Assembly: GCF_009870125.1 (NCBI RefSeq)
Contig: NC_046680.1
Span: forward strand, 9,238,001 to 9,302,000
From: Drosophila pseudoobscura
Lineage: Eukaryota > Arthropoda > Insecta > Diptera > Drosophilidae
DNA: 64,000 nt
Direction of reading: 5' to 3'
Positions 23,123 to 32,559 of this stretch are shown one piece after another. Position 1 is the stretch's first letter. Each line of letters starts with the position of its first letter. The notes beneath the pieces are model-generated. The model was not told the origin of the DNA and did not search any database. It worked only from the letters and a program-made list of their open reading frames with translations. The position numbers and the translations under genes were made by a program.

Positions 23123-25148
23123 GGAAACGTTTGCTTTCATTTGTAACCATCATGGATTCTTTATTATTTCGGCTGAGAAGACATAGCTCCTCCTATGGAA
23201 AGCATCTTTCGTTACCCACTCTCTGCTGGGGTTCTACAATATTTTGAAGAGAACAGCTGTTGCCAAAAATACTGACCCGATTTGGTGGTATAGCGCATTC
23301 TCTTGAAAATATTTCTGATCCCTTTCGACAGAGTTCTCCTTCTGTCTGGATAGCCTGTCGGGTTGGCGAGCCGCTGGAGCACCACTTCCCCGTCCACCAG
23401 AGAGTGGCTACTGACCGAAGCCTCGGACTGGCCGATGGGGAGTGGGTATGGTACGGTTCCAACTGCTAGCTAACCCGGCGGAAACCAGAAAATATCAGTG
23501 TGAGTGTCAGTGTCAATGTTAATGGTAATGTAATGTTAATTTCTAATGGAGATTACAACTTAGTTCGAATAGACAGAATTCATATGCATGTCTGTATGTG
23601 TATCTAAAAGTAGGTATATGTATAAAAACATTTCAAAAATTCCACTTTGCATACACTTTGTTAATATTCTTTGTGTGTTCGGTTCCATTGCGTTCGCGTA
23701 AATATCAACTTTTCATATGTTTTAAAATTGTAAGTAAATTCTATAAAATGCCTATATTTTAGGTGCGTGTCGAGTCATCCAGTGCGTGCACTTGGAGCTC
23801 TTGATATGTCACGATAATAACAATACAACGATATGCATATAGGGATCATATGGGGGGCACACAGGAGGGGGACGTAGGGATTTGGAAGTTGGAAGTGGGC
23901 TGAATGTCGACTGCAGTTATAATTTGCAGTACTTGCCCCATGTTTCTCACAAATAAAGAGTACAAACTACTTATTCCATAATCAGTTCTTGGTGATTGAT
24001 GCAAATGATTTGTTCTTATCTATTCCTTTCGCCTGATCGCCTTGCCTTTTTGCATATTTTCCTGACCGGCGCCCAAAGTGGAACCGCATTGGGTTGCGAT
24101 GCATATAATTATATATATCTTTATATATATATAGATTTGACAATTTCGACTAGGTTAGATTGCTTGTAAGCTGCTTTGGTGGCTGGGGCGGGTGCAGGAA
24201 GGGAACAGGTCAGGAAACGAAGAAAACTTGCTTATAATGATTGTATCTCACAACACCGACGACAAAACGACGATAAACTACGCATAATAAATACATATAT
24301 AGGTGCCAGTGCACCTGTGCACATATGGGAATATCATAGATACGAGTAAGTATGTACACAATACGAAATAACATGTAATGCTCGTATGCAAATGTAATCG
24401 TAACAATAATGTTCTGTCGCTGCTTAAACGTAACAATTCTTCTGCTTCTGATTCTGCGTCACAAAATCTGATATGTTTGAGTTCAAGTCTTAGGTCTAAG
24501 CTTTATCCGTATCGATATGTAAGGGATGCTATCATCTAACGCCCTTCTCCCGGGCTTTTCCAGGAGAGCGAGCTGGGAGCGCGTCGCTGTCGAGCTACTG
24601 TGCATGTGTCTCGTGTTGTAGATGCTGATGATGTTGCAACTGTGGACTGGATTGTGGTGTCTGTCTGTTGGTGCATCAATTCAACAGAGTGGAGGTGGGG
24701 GGAACAGACACAGAAATGGACAAGTCGCTCTGGATTGGCTGATCTGGTGATGTTTGCTGCTGGTGTGGTGGGTAGGCTGCAGGCCGAGCGAACAGTATGG
24801 TACGGTTCAAAAGCGTGCTTTTTGGGTCTAATAATTGGCAGAGTTGCATAATTCACGGATTCACTATAATCTATAAGAAAATATACAATACAACAACACA
24901 GAAATGGTTTGCAGACGTACAAAAGGTCTATGGGTATTTCTTTTTTGTGGGATTTTCTATGGTCTCATCATCGAATTGGTTCGAATCGATTTGTATTGAA
25001 TGGGGAGCCCGCAATCGAGGACTCCCCATCAACTTCTATCACTGTGCTTGAATCTGAATCTGGATATGAAACTGACCCACATGGAAAAGTGGTCTCCGGA
25101 CCTAACTACACTGGGGACCCGCTTCAGATCGGATCAGATCGGAAGCGA
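23123..25148 (-). other. 3' flank/UTR of the leucine-rich-repeat gene
   Basis: AT-rich sequence between two genes that converge here. It probably includes a long 3' UTR of the minus-strand LRR gene. Frames at 23193-23462 and 24536-24922 have no family resemblance. No second ornithine decarboxylase copy is present. Confidence 0.45.
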
Positions 25149-27020
25149 TTAAACGCTAATCAGAAACGCCACGCTACACATGGCAATTTGGGCCAGAAGG
25201 TTCACTTGCAGTATCCGCATCAGACCGCCGCTCGTGGGTGAGGGACTCACATTGAGGCCGGCGCAGTGCATCTTTTCGGTGGGCATGGCCTGCACAAAGT
25301 ACTCGCGGTTGTCCAGCGACATGTGGCACAGCGGCTTCTTCTTCTGCGACATTTCGTCATCCTTGTTCTTCAGGTCCTCGAGCAGCTTGGGGAACCAGGT
25401 CAATTCGCAGGAGCAGTTCAGCGGATTATCTGCAATCAATTCAGATTAGTTTTCTTTGCTGTGTTTGTGTGCTTCACAGGATCTGGATGCCCATGACTTG
25501 CCCGTGATATCGATGATGCGTAGGGTATCAATGACCGGTTCCATGATGTCCTGGGGAATGCGCTGCAGCTTGTTGTTCTGCAGATTCAGGGTCTCCAGCG
25601 AGTTTAGGTTCTCAAACAGCACACTTGGCAGCACCTTAATGCTGAAATTGGAATGCAGAACGGATCAAAATAGGATAAGTAGGAGTATTCCGTATGTGAT
25701 ATCGCGTGGCAGCTTTACTCATTCTTCTGGAGGTTGAGGAACGTGAGCGAGTCGCCAAATCCGGTGAAGGCGTCATCGGCCAGGACATTAATGTTGTTGT
25801 TCCGCAAATCCAAATGGCGAAGACGGTGCAGTGGGCGCAGGGCCTCGCTGGGAATGGCATGGATCTGGTTGTCTCCTAGGCGCAGATACTGCAGGTTCTC
25901 TGAGGATTAAATGAGGTGGAGTTCGGAAAATATCAGAAATTTAAGGCAAGAGGTAATGGTGGTGGAAAACCTACCCTCCAAGCCCTTAAACGCATCCTTA
26001 TCGATAACGCTGATCTTGTTGCCCTCCAATTCCAGAGAATTTAGCTGGGTAAGGTGTATGAAGACATTTGCAGGCACTGTGGTGATCATGTTGTGAGCCA
26101 GAATCAAGGAATCGAGGTTGACCAAGCCCTCAAAGTCACCCTCAATGATGGAGCGGATCTTGTTCTCCTGTATTTCCAGCTTCTTCAGCGTGTCCAATAT
26201 AGACAGGGACTTTTGGGGAACTCTGCTTAAATCATTACCACCCAGATTCAAACGCTTCAATTTTCTGCAAGTCCCAGCGATTTTAGATGCAGAACGAACA
26301 CACAATCAAGGATAGATAAACTTACCCTTCCAGTCCGCGGAACGCCTCGGGGTCTATCTGGGTGATCCTGTTCTCATAGAGCGTAAGAATCTCCAGTGTT
26401 CCTAGTCCCTCGAAGGCGTTGTTGTGGATCACGGTGATTTTGTTGTGGTTCAGGTTCAAGATCAACAGGTGGAACAGATGCTGCAGTGCCTGCGAAGGCA
26501 CGGTTTTCATTTGGTTCAGCGATACGTCCAGCTGTGTGAGTCCAGTGCCTGTAACGGGACATGGCAGGAGAGAATGAAGATGGTACGGTACTGAGCTTCT
26601 ATAATATAGCTTTTTGAACCACTCACCCAAGGAACTGAGAGCATTCTCCTCGATGGTCGCCAGACTGCTGTTGTGTATGGTCAGGTGGCGAATGTCCAGG
26701 GCCAGGAAAACGAATCCCTGCAGCTTGGGCAGGTTGTTGTGGCGCAACTTCAAGTAGAAAATTATGGGACTTTTGCCCTTGAGTGTGCCCATCGATTTGG
26801 TGATGTGCGCCAAGTCCGTTGTCTCGCAGAGTATGTCCAGGCCGTTCTTCTTCACCGTGCAGATGCAGGGCGAGATGTCGCCCTGCTCCGGACACACCTG
26901 CTGTTGCGGTGTGTTCTGGGACCCCGCCTGGCCCACGCCCACCACCGCCGCCAGCATCAGTAATAACGCTGCGTGGCTGAAGGGGAGCTGTAGTTGCTTC
27001 AACTGGATCATGGTGAACAT
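25149..27020 (-). CDS. Leucine-rich-repeat cell-surface protein
   Basis: Six exons: 27020-26627, 26548-26326, 26264-25975, 25899-25719, 25641-25502 and 25429-25149, all in phase, 502 residues. A signal peptide is followed by a cysteine N-cap (CPEQGDISPCICTVKK). About eleven LRRs of the 24-residue type follow (for example LNLNHNKITVIHNNAFEGLG). A cysteine C-cap (NPLNCSCELTWFPKLL) comes next. The extreme C-terminus is hydrophobic with no basic tail (LLAQIAMCSVAFLISV), which suggests a GPI anchor signal more than a cytoplasmic domain. Most junctions split codons within repeats, as in many fly LRR genes. Intron 5 uses a GC donor (ACGG|GCAAGT). The function is not known to me; an adhesion or ligand-binding role on the cell surface is inference. 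I cannot assign a gene name. Confidence 0.88.
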
Positions 27021-28180
27021 CTACTGGTGGATCCCGATGTCGATGTGGATCTTGGATGTTGAGCTTTCTCACGGAAAATTACCAAGGTGCCGTGGATGTT
27101 GTAAATGTTGTGGATGTTGTGGATGCTGTGCCTGCAGTGGATGCTGATGATGCTATTTACAGTGGTTATTGCTGTATTCCTGTCGAGAAGAATGGATAGT
27201 GGAGAGCGGAGAGCAGAGAATGTGTGTGAATGCTCGGTACATTCATTGAAATCCGGCGCAGCAACAACAACAACAGCGAAACGCAAATTAAGCGCACAAT
27301 GCGCGATTTTATTTGGGTTGTGGAATCGTGGATTAAATATAAATTGCCCGCAATTGAGCCTTACGTACAGTGGGATCGCTCCTATTGTTGCCGCCGTGCC
27401 TGGTTACGCTCGCTGTGGAAGTGGTGGCTCTCACCTAAATGGTTTGTCCGTCCGGCGACTGACAAGTGCCAAATAAACATGCCTCCAGTGCCGCCAAGAT
27501 GCAACAAATTCGCTCACACTATGCCAACAGATTAGCTCTGCCTCTGGCTCTGCTTGCTGCTGCCGCGCATCAACCCGCCTGCTCGCACCGCGCTAAACTT
27601 AAGGAGGGGCTTGGGGCGTGTGGGGTGGGGTGGGGTGGCGTGTGCGTAATAGCTGGCTGCGAAGTCGGTCAAATGTGTGTGTATAACGATGTAACGGAAA
27701 ATCGATACTGCCACAAAGAGGTTGTTGAATGGCACAGACCAACCGTTTTGTTGTCTTCCCTCCTCGCCTTAGTTTCGTTTCGAACACACACCCGTACACG
27801 AGAACCGCACACACGCACACACACACACGCACGCCAAATAAGGATAACGGTGGTACGAGGACTGGATTTTGTTTGTAATTGTTGCTTCTGACTAATTCAA
27901 TTCAACAGTCCGTACATATATTATAGGGGATGCTATAACTGCTCTTCGAAATCGTAGGTCGTATCCTTAAATTCCGTTACACGCACACACAGAGCAGGGA
28001 GGAACACTGGCAGTCAGGCCAGCGGGTTATCAGTGATTATTCACTGCTGTTCCTGTTGCATTATCTTTAGAATAGGTCGAGCTGTAAGCAGCAGCAGCAG
28101 CAGCAGATTCGGAAAATAAATAGAAGTGAAGTGCGAAAATTGAATGAACCGACGAAGCGACGATCCGCGGACTTATCGTT
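27021..28180 (-). other. 5' region of the LRR gene
   Basis: Holds the presumed 5' UTR and promoter of the LRR gene. It includes TGTTGTGGATGTTGTGGATG-type trinucleotide-rich text at 27090-27150 and a CA-rich tract at 27785-27832. No other coding sequence is convincing. Confidence 0.4.
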
Positions 28181-28211
28181 AAAATATACCGTCTCATTTT
28201 AAAAATATACC
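28181..28211 (-). promoter_or_regulatory. Two Ohler motif 6-like boxes
   Basis: AAAATATACC occurs at 28181-28190 and again at 28202-28211, separated by GTCTCATTTTA. On the minus strand both read GGTATATTTT, matching core-promoter motif 6 (KTYRGTATWTTT). They are oriented toward the LRR gene 1.2 kb away. A related text, CGGTCTCATTTTCAAAATAT, recurs at 34942-34961, so a repeat origin is also possible. Confidence 0.35.
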
Positions 28212-28257
28212 GTAAATATATCGATGAATTCAAGTTCTATTTTACATATTCCGATTT

Positions 28258-28385
28258 TGATATTCCGTGGAATATTACTAGCTGAATAGAACATTTAGCC
28301 ATGCCCACATAATTTTATCCAATTAGTGAACCTATTTTCTAATTGACAGGCTTATTTTAAATACTTGACTTTGATTATTTTTGAA
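28258..28385 (+). repeat. Copy R1 of the 120-bp block repeat
   Basis: Shares the order of words ATTCCGTnGAATATTA, AGCTnnATAGAA, AGCCATGCCCACATAATTTT and TTTTCTA with the other copies listed below. It is diverged and has no coding capacity. Confidence 0.75.
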
Positions 28386-28692
28386 TCAATGTTGGTTCTC
28401 AACAACAATAGCCTCTAGTATGATGAAAAACCGACCTTAGCCCACTAAAGCCCCCCCTATTTAAATAGTTCAACTACTTGAGGTGAATGGCGGCAAATAT
28501 TAACGATTGTAAATTCTTCTTGTAGATTCATGCAATCTTTCATCTGAACTTAAAAAAAAAACAATTATATTTCCACCTGAACTGCGCTAACATCATTAAA
28601 TTTTCATTGTTTTCGGTGGAAAATTGAGATACCCCTTTGGCTTTTAATAGGTTAATAGTTCTCCGGCAAGGATTGGACACCATATTGCTCAA

Positions 28693-28885
28693 TTTAGAGA
28701 TTCCGTCGAATATTATTAGCTATATAGAATATTTAGCCATGCCCACATAGTTTAATACGATTAATGAATCAATTTTCTACAAGATTGGATAAATTTTAAT
28801 CCTTTATTGTATTTATTGTAAATAGTTCAACAAAAAAAACAGTCGCTATGTTGCGTGTAAGCCCTAGTCTAGGCCTTTGTATACC
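28693..28885 (+). repeat. Copy R2 of the block repeat (long form)
   Basis: Contains the core GCCATGCCCACATAGTTTAA, then CAATTTTCTACAAGATTGGA, then TTTATTGTATTTATTGTA. The homology with R3 continues to about 28885, where both copies read roughly AAGCCCT...CTTTGTA. It forms the left border of the 5-kb interval with the two divergent genes. Confidence 0.75.
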
Positions 28886-29158
28886 TAAAGGGGCCTAGGG
28901 GGCGGAGGCGTTGTTGGCAACGCAGTTGGCGAGGAGTCCGTGCTCATTTCACCCTCTTACACATACTTTTAGGGCTTTAAAATCTACTGGCTACTCTTCA
29001 GATTTCAGCGCTTATATTGATTGATTGGCGTTATCTAACGTTATAGCATCTGCGTGGAAGGTTTCCGGGTGATAATTGCGTTTACTTTTTATCGCCAAGG
29101 CCACCAGAGCCATTCGAATACATTGAAGACTAAAGACTGAGACTAAAACTACTAAGCA

Positions 29159-29230
29159 CAAACAATTTATTAATAATATAATATAATAATATAATTCTAA
29201 TAATATAATAATAATATAATAAAATAATGG
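29159..29230 (+). repeat. AT microsatellite (TAATATAA-type)
   Basis: About 70 bases of nearly pure A/T built of TAATA and ATAATA words, just downstream of the stop codon of the Cys-rich gene. Confidence 0.8.
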
Positions 29231-29251
29231 AGTAATATTGAAGTCGGAATT

Positions 29252-30191
29252 TTAGTCCTGGAACTTTTCGCACATTTGGCAAAGCAGTTCCAGATTTCTG
29301 TGGAAGAGACATTAGAGATCATATTAGATTTGTTAGAATGTTAGAAAAAGATAGATAGACTTACAATGCTCTTTTGGAAAAATCGCAAGTGCTGCATATC
29401 AGTTGGGTGCACTTATTGCACGATGCACTGCATTTTGTGCAGGTGAACTCCGCGCAGGTGCTGCATGTTAGTTTGTCTGCATGGCAGCAGAGTGTTACAG
29501 CAGCGTTGGATGGCGGTATACTTTTAGCCTTAGGCTTCTTTTTTAGCGCATACTGTTTCGACTGTATATTGTTGTAGAAATTTACACGTTCTTGTCTCCC
29601 GCTGGTCCAATTGGAAGTTATTTCATTGGGAAATAACTCGGTTATTTCGTTAACAAGTTGGCGAGACTTTGACATGGATAACTTTACATTTTGTTCAGAA
29701 TAAAACGCCGTAATAGCTTTTCTGATTAACTTCCTGTCTCCAGGCGTCAATGGCTCCTTTTTCACTTTTTTTAAAACGGATGTACATTTTGATTTTAGGA
29801 GAATCCCGTAAACATTTATAATCAACTCCACCGTCCGCACTGACGACACGCTGGCTACGTCGTGCCTTGGGGTTACGATACCACTCCATTCTCCTATTTC
29901 GGAATCTGAGCCAGAGTCGTCTTTTGGTGGCGGTTTAGGGGTTGGAGGCATTCTTTCGATATGATCTGGACTTATGGAGGGAGTTTGTGGAGGCGGACTA
30001 TTAGGCTTTGGTGAAAAATTATTTGGCTTCGGCGGAAAATTTGGTGGCTTTGGCGGACAATTTGGTGGCTTTGGTGGAAAATTTGGAGGCTTTGGTGGAC
30101 TTTCGTGTTCGTGTTCATACGTTTCCTTCTTTCTTTTCGCATCTCCTTCTTCCGTTGTAGTCCACTCCCAAATTGTGCATTTCACTTTCAT
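29252..30191 (-). CDS. Pro-rich/Cys-rich protein of unknown function, 290 residues
   Basis: Two exons, 30191-29365 and 29297-29252. The donor ATT|GTAAGT overlaps an apparent stop. A clean acceptor (CTTCCACAG) 67 bases on restores the frame and adds a sensible tail (LELLCQMCEKFQD). The start is MKVKCTIWEW. Residues about 30-80 are PPKPPNF-type heptads from a 21-base minisatellite. A central basic/helical region follows (LTPGDRKLIRKAITAFYSEQ and LVNEITELFPNEITSNW). The last 60 residues carry about a dozen cysteines, often as CxxC (CSTC, CTKC, CNKC, CSTC, CQMC), suggesting zinc binding. I recognise no named family. The gene lies head-to-head with a transposase-like frame within a repeat island, so it may be an element-encoded accessory protein. 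The conserved splicing and lack of frame breaks suggest it is or was recently functional. Confidence 0.6.
30010..30102 (+). repeat. 21-base minisatellite encoding PPKPPNF heptads
   Basis: Units near GGCGGAAAATTTGGTGGCTTT repeat at 30031, 30052 and 30073, with partial units on both sides. Read on the minus strand they encode PPKPPNF/PPKPPNC in the Cys-rich gene. Unit length is a multiple of three, so copy-number change keeps the frame. Confidence 0.85.
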
Positions 30192-30236
30192 CTTGGCGCA
30201 AAGGTGTGTGAAGCAACAAGTTGATAGTGGGGACAC

Positions 30237-30962
30237 TTTACACGATAGCTGTACGTTAAATTTAATCGCATTCTATTGATATATTTTCACGATACAGAGC
30301 ACGGAACATCCCACTTTTGCACTTCTCATGCCCATCAACGCAATTGTCTCCCCTCTAAAAACAACAAGAACACCAATAAGTATAATTAAATATAATATAT
30401 AAATATAATATAATAATTAAAGTCGCGTTGCCGAGTTAAAAAGTATATTATATTATCCAATATCGAAAGTATAAGTATCGATACAAAAAATATCGCCTAT
30501 CGGTCCATCCGTTTTTCTTGCACAAACACACTCACACTTTCAAAAGAGGCCGGCCGCCAGCTATTCCTGCGATTTTGGATAAACAATTCAACTCTATTCA
30601 CAAACTGCGAGAAGACCTGCCTCCTTACCTGCTTTTCAATTGTGCCGTTAGCCTATCGAAGTGAGTGTTATTTGATAATTTGTTTAAAATCTAACTTGGG
30701 ACGCCACCAATAATGTCCCGTTAACGGCTGTTTCTGGACACATATGTGTCCGTCCCATTTGTGTTTCCTAGTGATCTGTGCGCGGTAAAGCCGCAAAGCT
30801 TTTCCTCCCACGCTGTCGCTGGTGGCTAGCTCTTTCTCCGGCTCGCGCCCATCGTACTCGAAAGGATGGCACTCGACGAAGATGTGATGGCGTCCTTCAC
30901 CACCACCCATATAGCTTGGTATATAGGGCAGCATACATAAATTTACCGGATTTTCTTTTCAG
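30237..30962. other. Spacer between two divergent repeat-island genes
   Basis: AT-rich sequence at 30370-30470, with TATCGATA at about 30476-30483. A 88-codon minus-strand frame at 30668-30934 has credible amino-acid composition (ICVQKQPLTGHYWWRP) but no recognised family. A strong acceptor TTTTCTTTTCAG ends at 30962 on the plus strand. Confidence 0.45.
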
Positions 30963-31929
30963 ATCCTGCCATTTCAATTCTTTTAAGTCCGTTGTCACTA
31001 TGTACTGTAGCTTCAAACAAATTATACATTCCTTCAACGCGGTAAAACCGTTGAACCAACCGCTAGTAGTGATTAAAAGAGCCATTCGGCATGTCGAGCG
31101 ACCAGGGCACGTCGAAGAGCTCAAACGTGGAAAAATAGACCTACTATCAAACCTTTCGGTTTTTACTGGTCAGCCATTTGTACTCATCTTCGATGAGTAC
31201 CACATCCCACTGCTCTTGACTGTATTTCCACCACGCTGGAAAGTGCTAGCAATAGCTGGCTTCAAAGTGGACGGAACTAGCTTCCGTTTCATTTACTTGC
31301 GTGTGGTGCCCATAGCTCAAGCACTTCCGATTGATGGTGCCCGTTCTAAACTGGGCTTAAAAAAAATAAACGCGGCCTTAAGTATCGTCCTGCAAAGGAC
31401 TGTGGATATGGGCCTAGCAGACAACCTAATGGCTGTTGTCTGCGATGGTTGCCCAGCCAATGGGCTAGCCGTCTCAAATGCCAATTGGAACTTTCCACCT
31501 TTGTGGGATTTCCCCCATCTAGATAGGATTTTTTACAACAGCAAAAAAGCGCCCTTCTCCGATATCATTCTTAGAAATTTATACAATTCGAGCTTCACGC
31601 CAACGAATTGGAGGGACGTCTTTGATAATTTGCCAGATTATCACCCAATAGTCCCCACGGAGTATCATGATTATTATACAACAGAGCTATTCAACATCAG
31701 AATGATGGTTGACAAATTTTTTTTGGTTCCGCGCGCAACCCCATTGGAGCTAAGGGACATAAATTCCAATAAGCTCGAAGCAATGGGTTTCATCATTAAA
31801 AGGCTTGCGGCGGACATTGTAGATTATGCATCCCACATTAGCCAGCCTAATGAATTTCAAGAGGATGCACTCTATTTTATAGCCCGCTTAGTCGGCACTC
31901 TAGCTCTATTAGCTCAAGGAACCGCGTAG
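30963..31929 (+). CDS. Transposase-like protein (possible P-element superfamily RNase-H fold), possibly partial
   Basis: An open frame runs from before 30778 to TAG at 31927-31929. The region after the acceptor at 30962 gives about 322 codons; the first ATG within it is at about 31003. Motifs in order are an acidic strand (LIFDEYHIP), then WKVLAIAGF, then GLADNLMAVVCDGCPANG, then WDFPHLDRIFYNS. This order resembles the RNase-H-type catalytic core of P-element/THAP9 transposases (acidic strand, CDG..N, D.PHL....RN). The resemblance is by eye from memory and moderate. No THAP zinc finger is visible upstream. The C-terminal 100 residues have no assigned function. It could be a domesticated or recently dead transposase. 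The upstream exon, if any, is not resolved (phase 2 needed). Confidence 0.5.
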
Positions 31930-32194
31930 AAAATCTCTTTTTCAAAGTTTTACTTAATTTGCAAGTTGGCTGGAAGCCCTAGGTCCTGTCGAAGTACAAA
32001 TTCGACGATTAATATTACATTTATTGTTAATAACTTCATACTTTCAGACACCCCGACGATCGATGCCCCGCCCTAAAAGTAAATATAGTGGATTAGGCCT
32101 ATTGGGGATACCACTTTAAAAAAAACGCGCCAAAAACTCGACCTCTTGGGTGGTGTGGAATGAGTTTATTACCATAAATAAATAAATCCGGTCC
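31930..32194. other. Non-coding spacer in the repeat island
   Basis: Nothing recognisable; an A-run lies near 32118. It falls between the transposase-like frame and the degenerate minus-strand coding fragments. Confidence 0.4.
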
Positions 32195-32400
32195 CGCAAG
32201 ATTGCTGAAAGCGTTGGCCAGCTCAACCTTTAACTGAGCTCCGACGTAGCTCTATCTGGTCCGACGTACACGGATCCCTATGCCTCTCCGACCATACTCC
32301 GCTAAAAACTTGACTGCTGTTTCGTTAACGGGATAGCCAGATGCTAGCAACTTCGCCATAAAAGCAGGATTTGCCTCAGGGAATATATGTAGAAGGCTTG
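32195..32400 (-). pseudogene. Degenerate coding-like fragment of unknown family
   Basis: On the minus strand a frame reads NPAFMAKLLASGYPVNETAV, KFLAEYGRRGIGIRV, then an in-frame TAG, then SYVGAQLKVELANAFSNLAG. The composition on both sides of the stop looks protein-like and in the same frame, suggesting a single nonsense mutation in a formerly coding exon. No family recognised. Confidence 0.35.
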
Positions 32401-32559
32401 ACTTCTTCCGTGCTTATTTGGTACCATCGCAGATCAGAGCCTTGTCTCTGCCCTCGGCTGACTGTCAGCTGAAGTGATCCGCCGGGCAGTCCTTTCGTCA
32501 CAGCGCCAGAAGGCGGATATACAGTCGTTCTTTATGTCACTACTCCCGCCACTTAAAAT

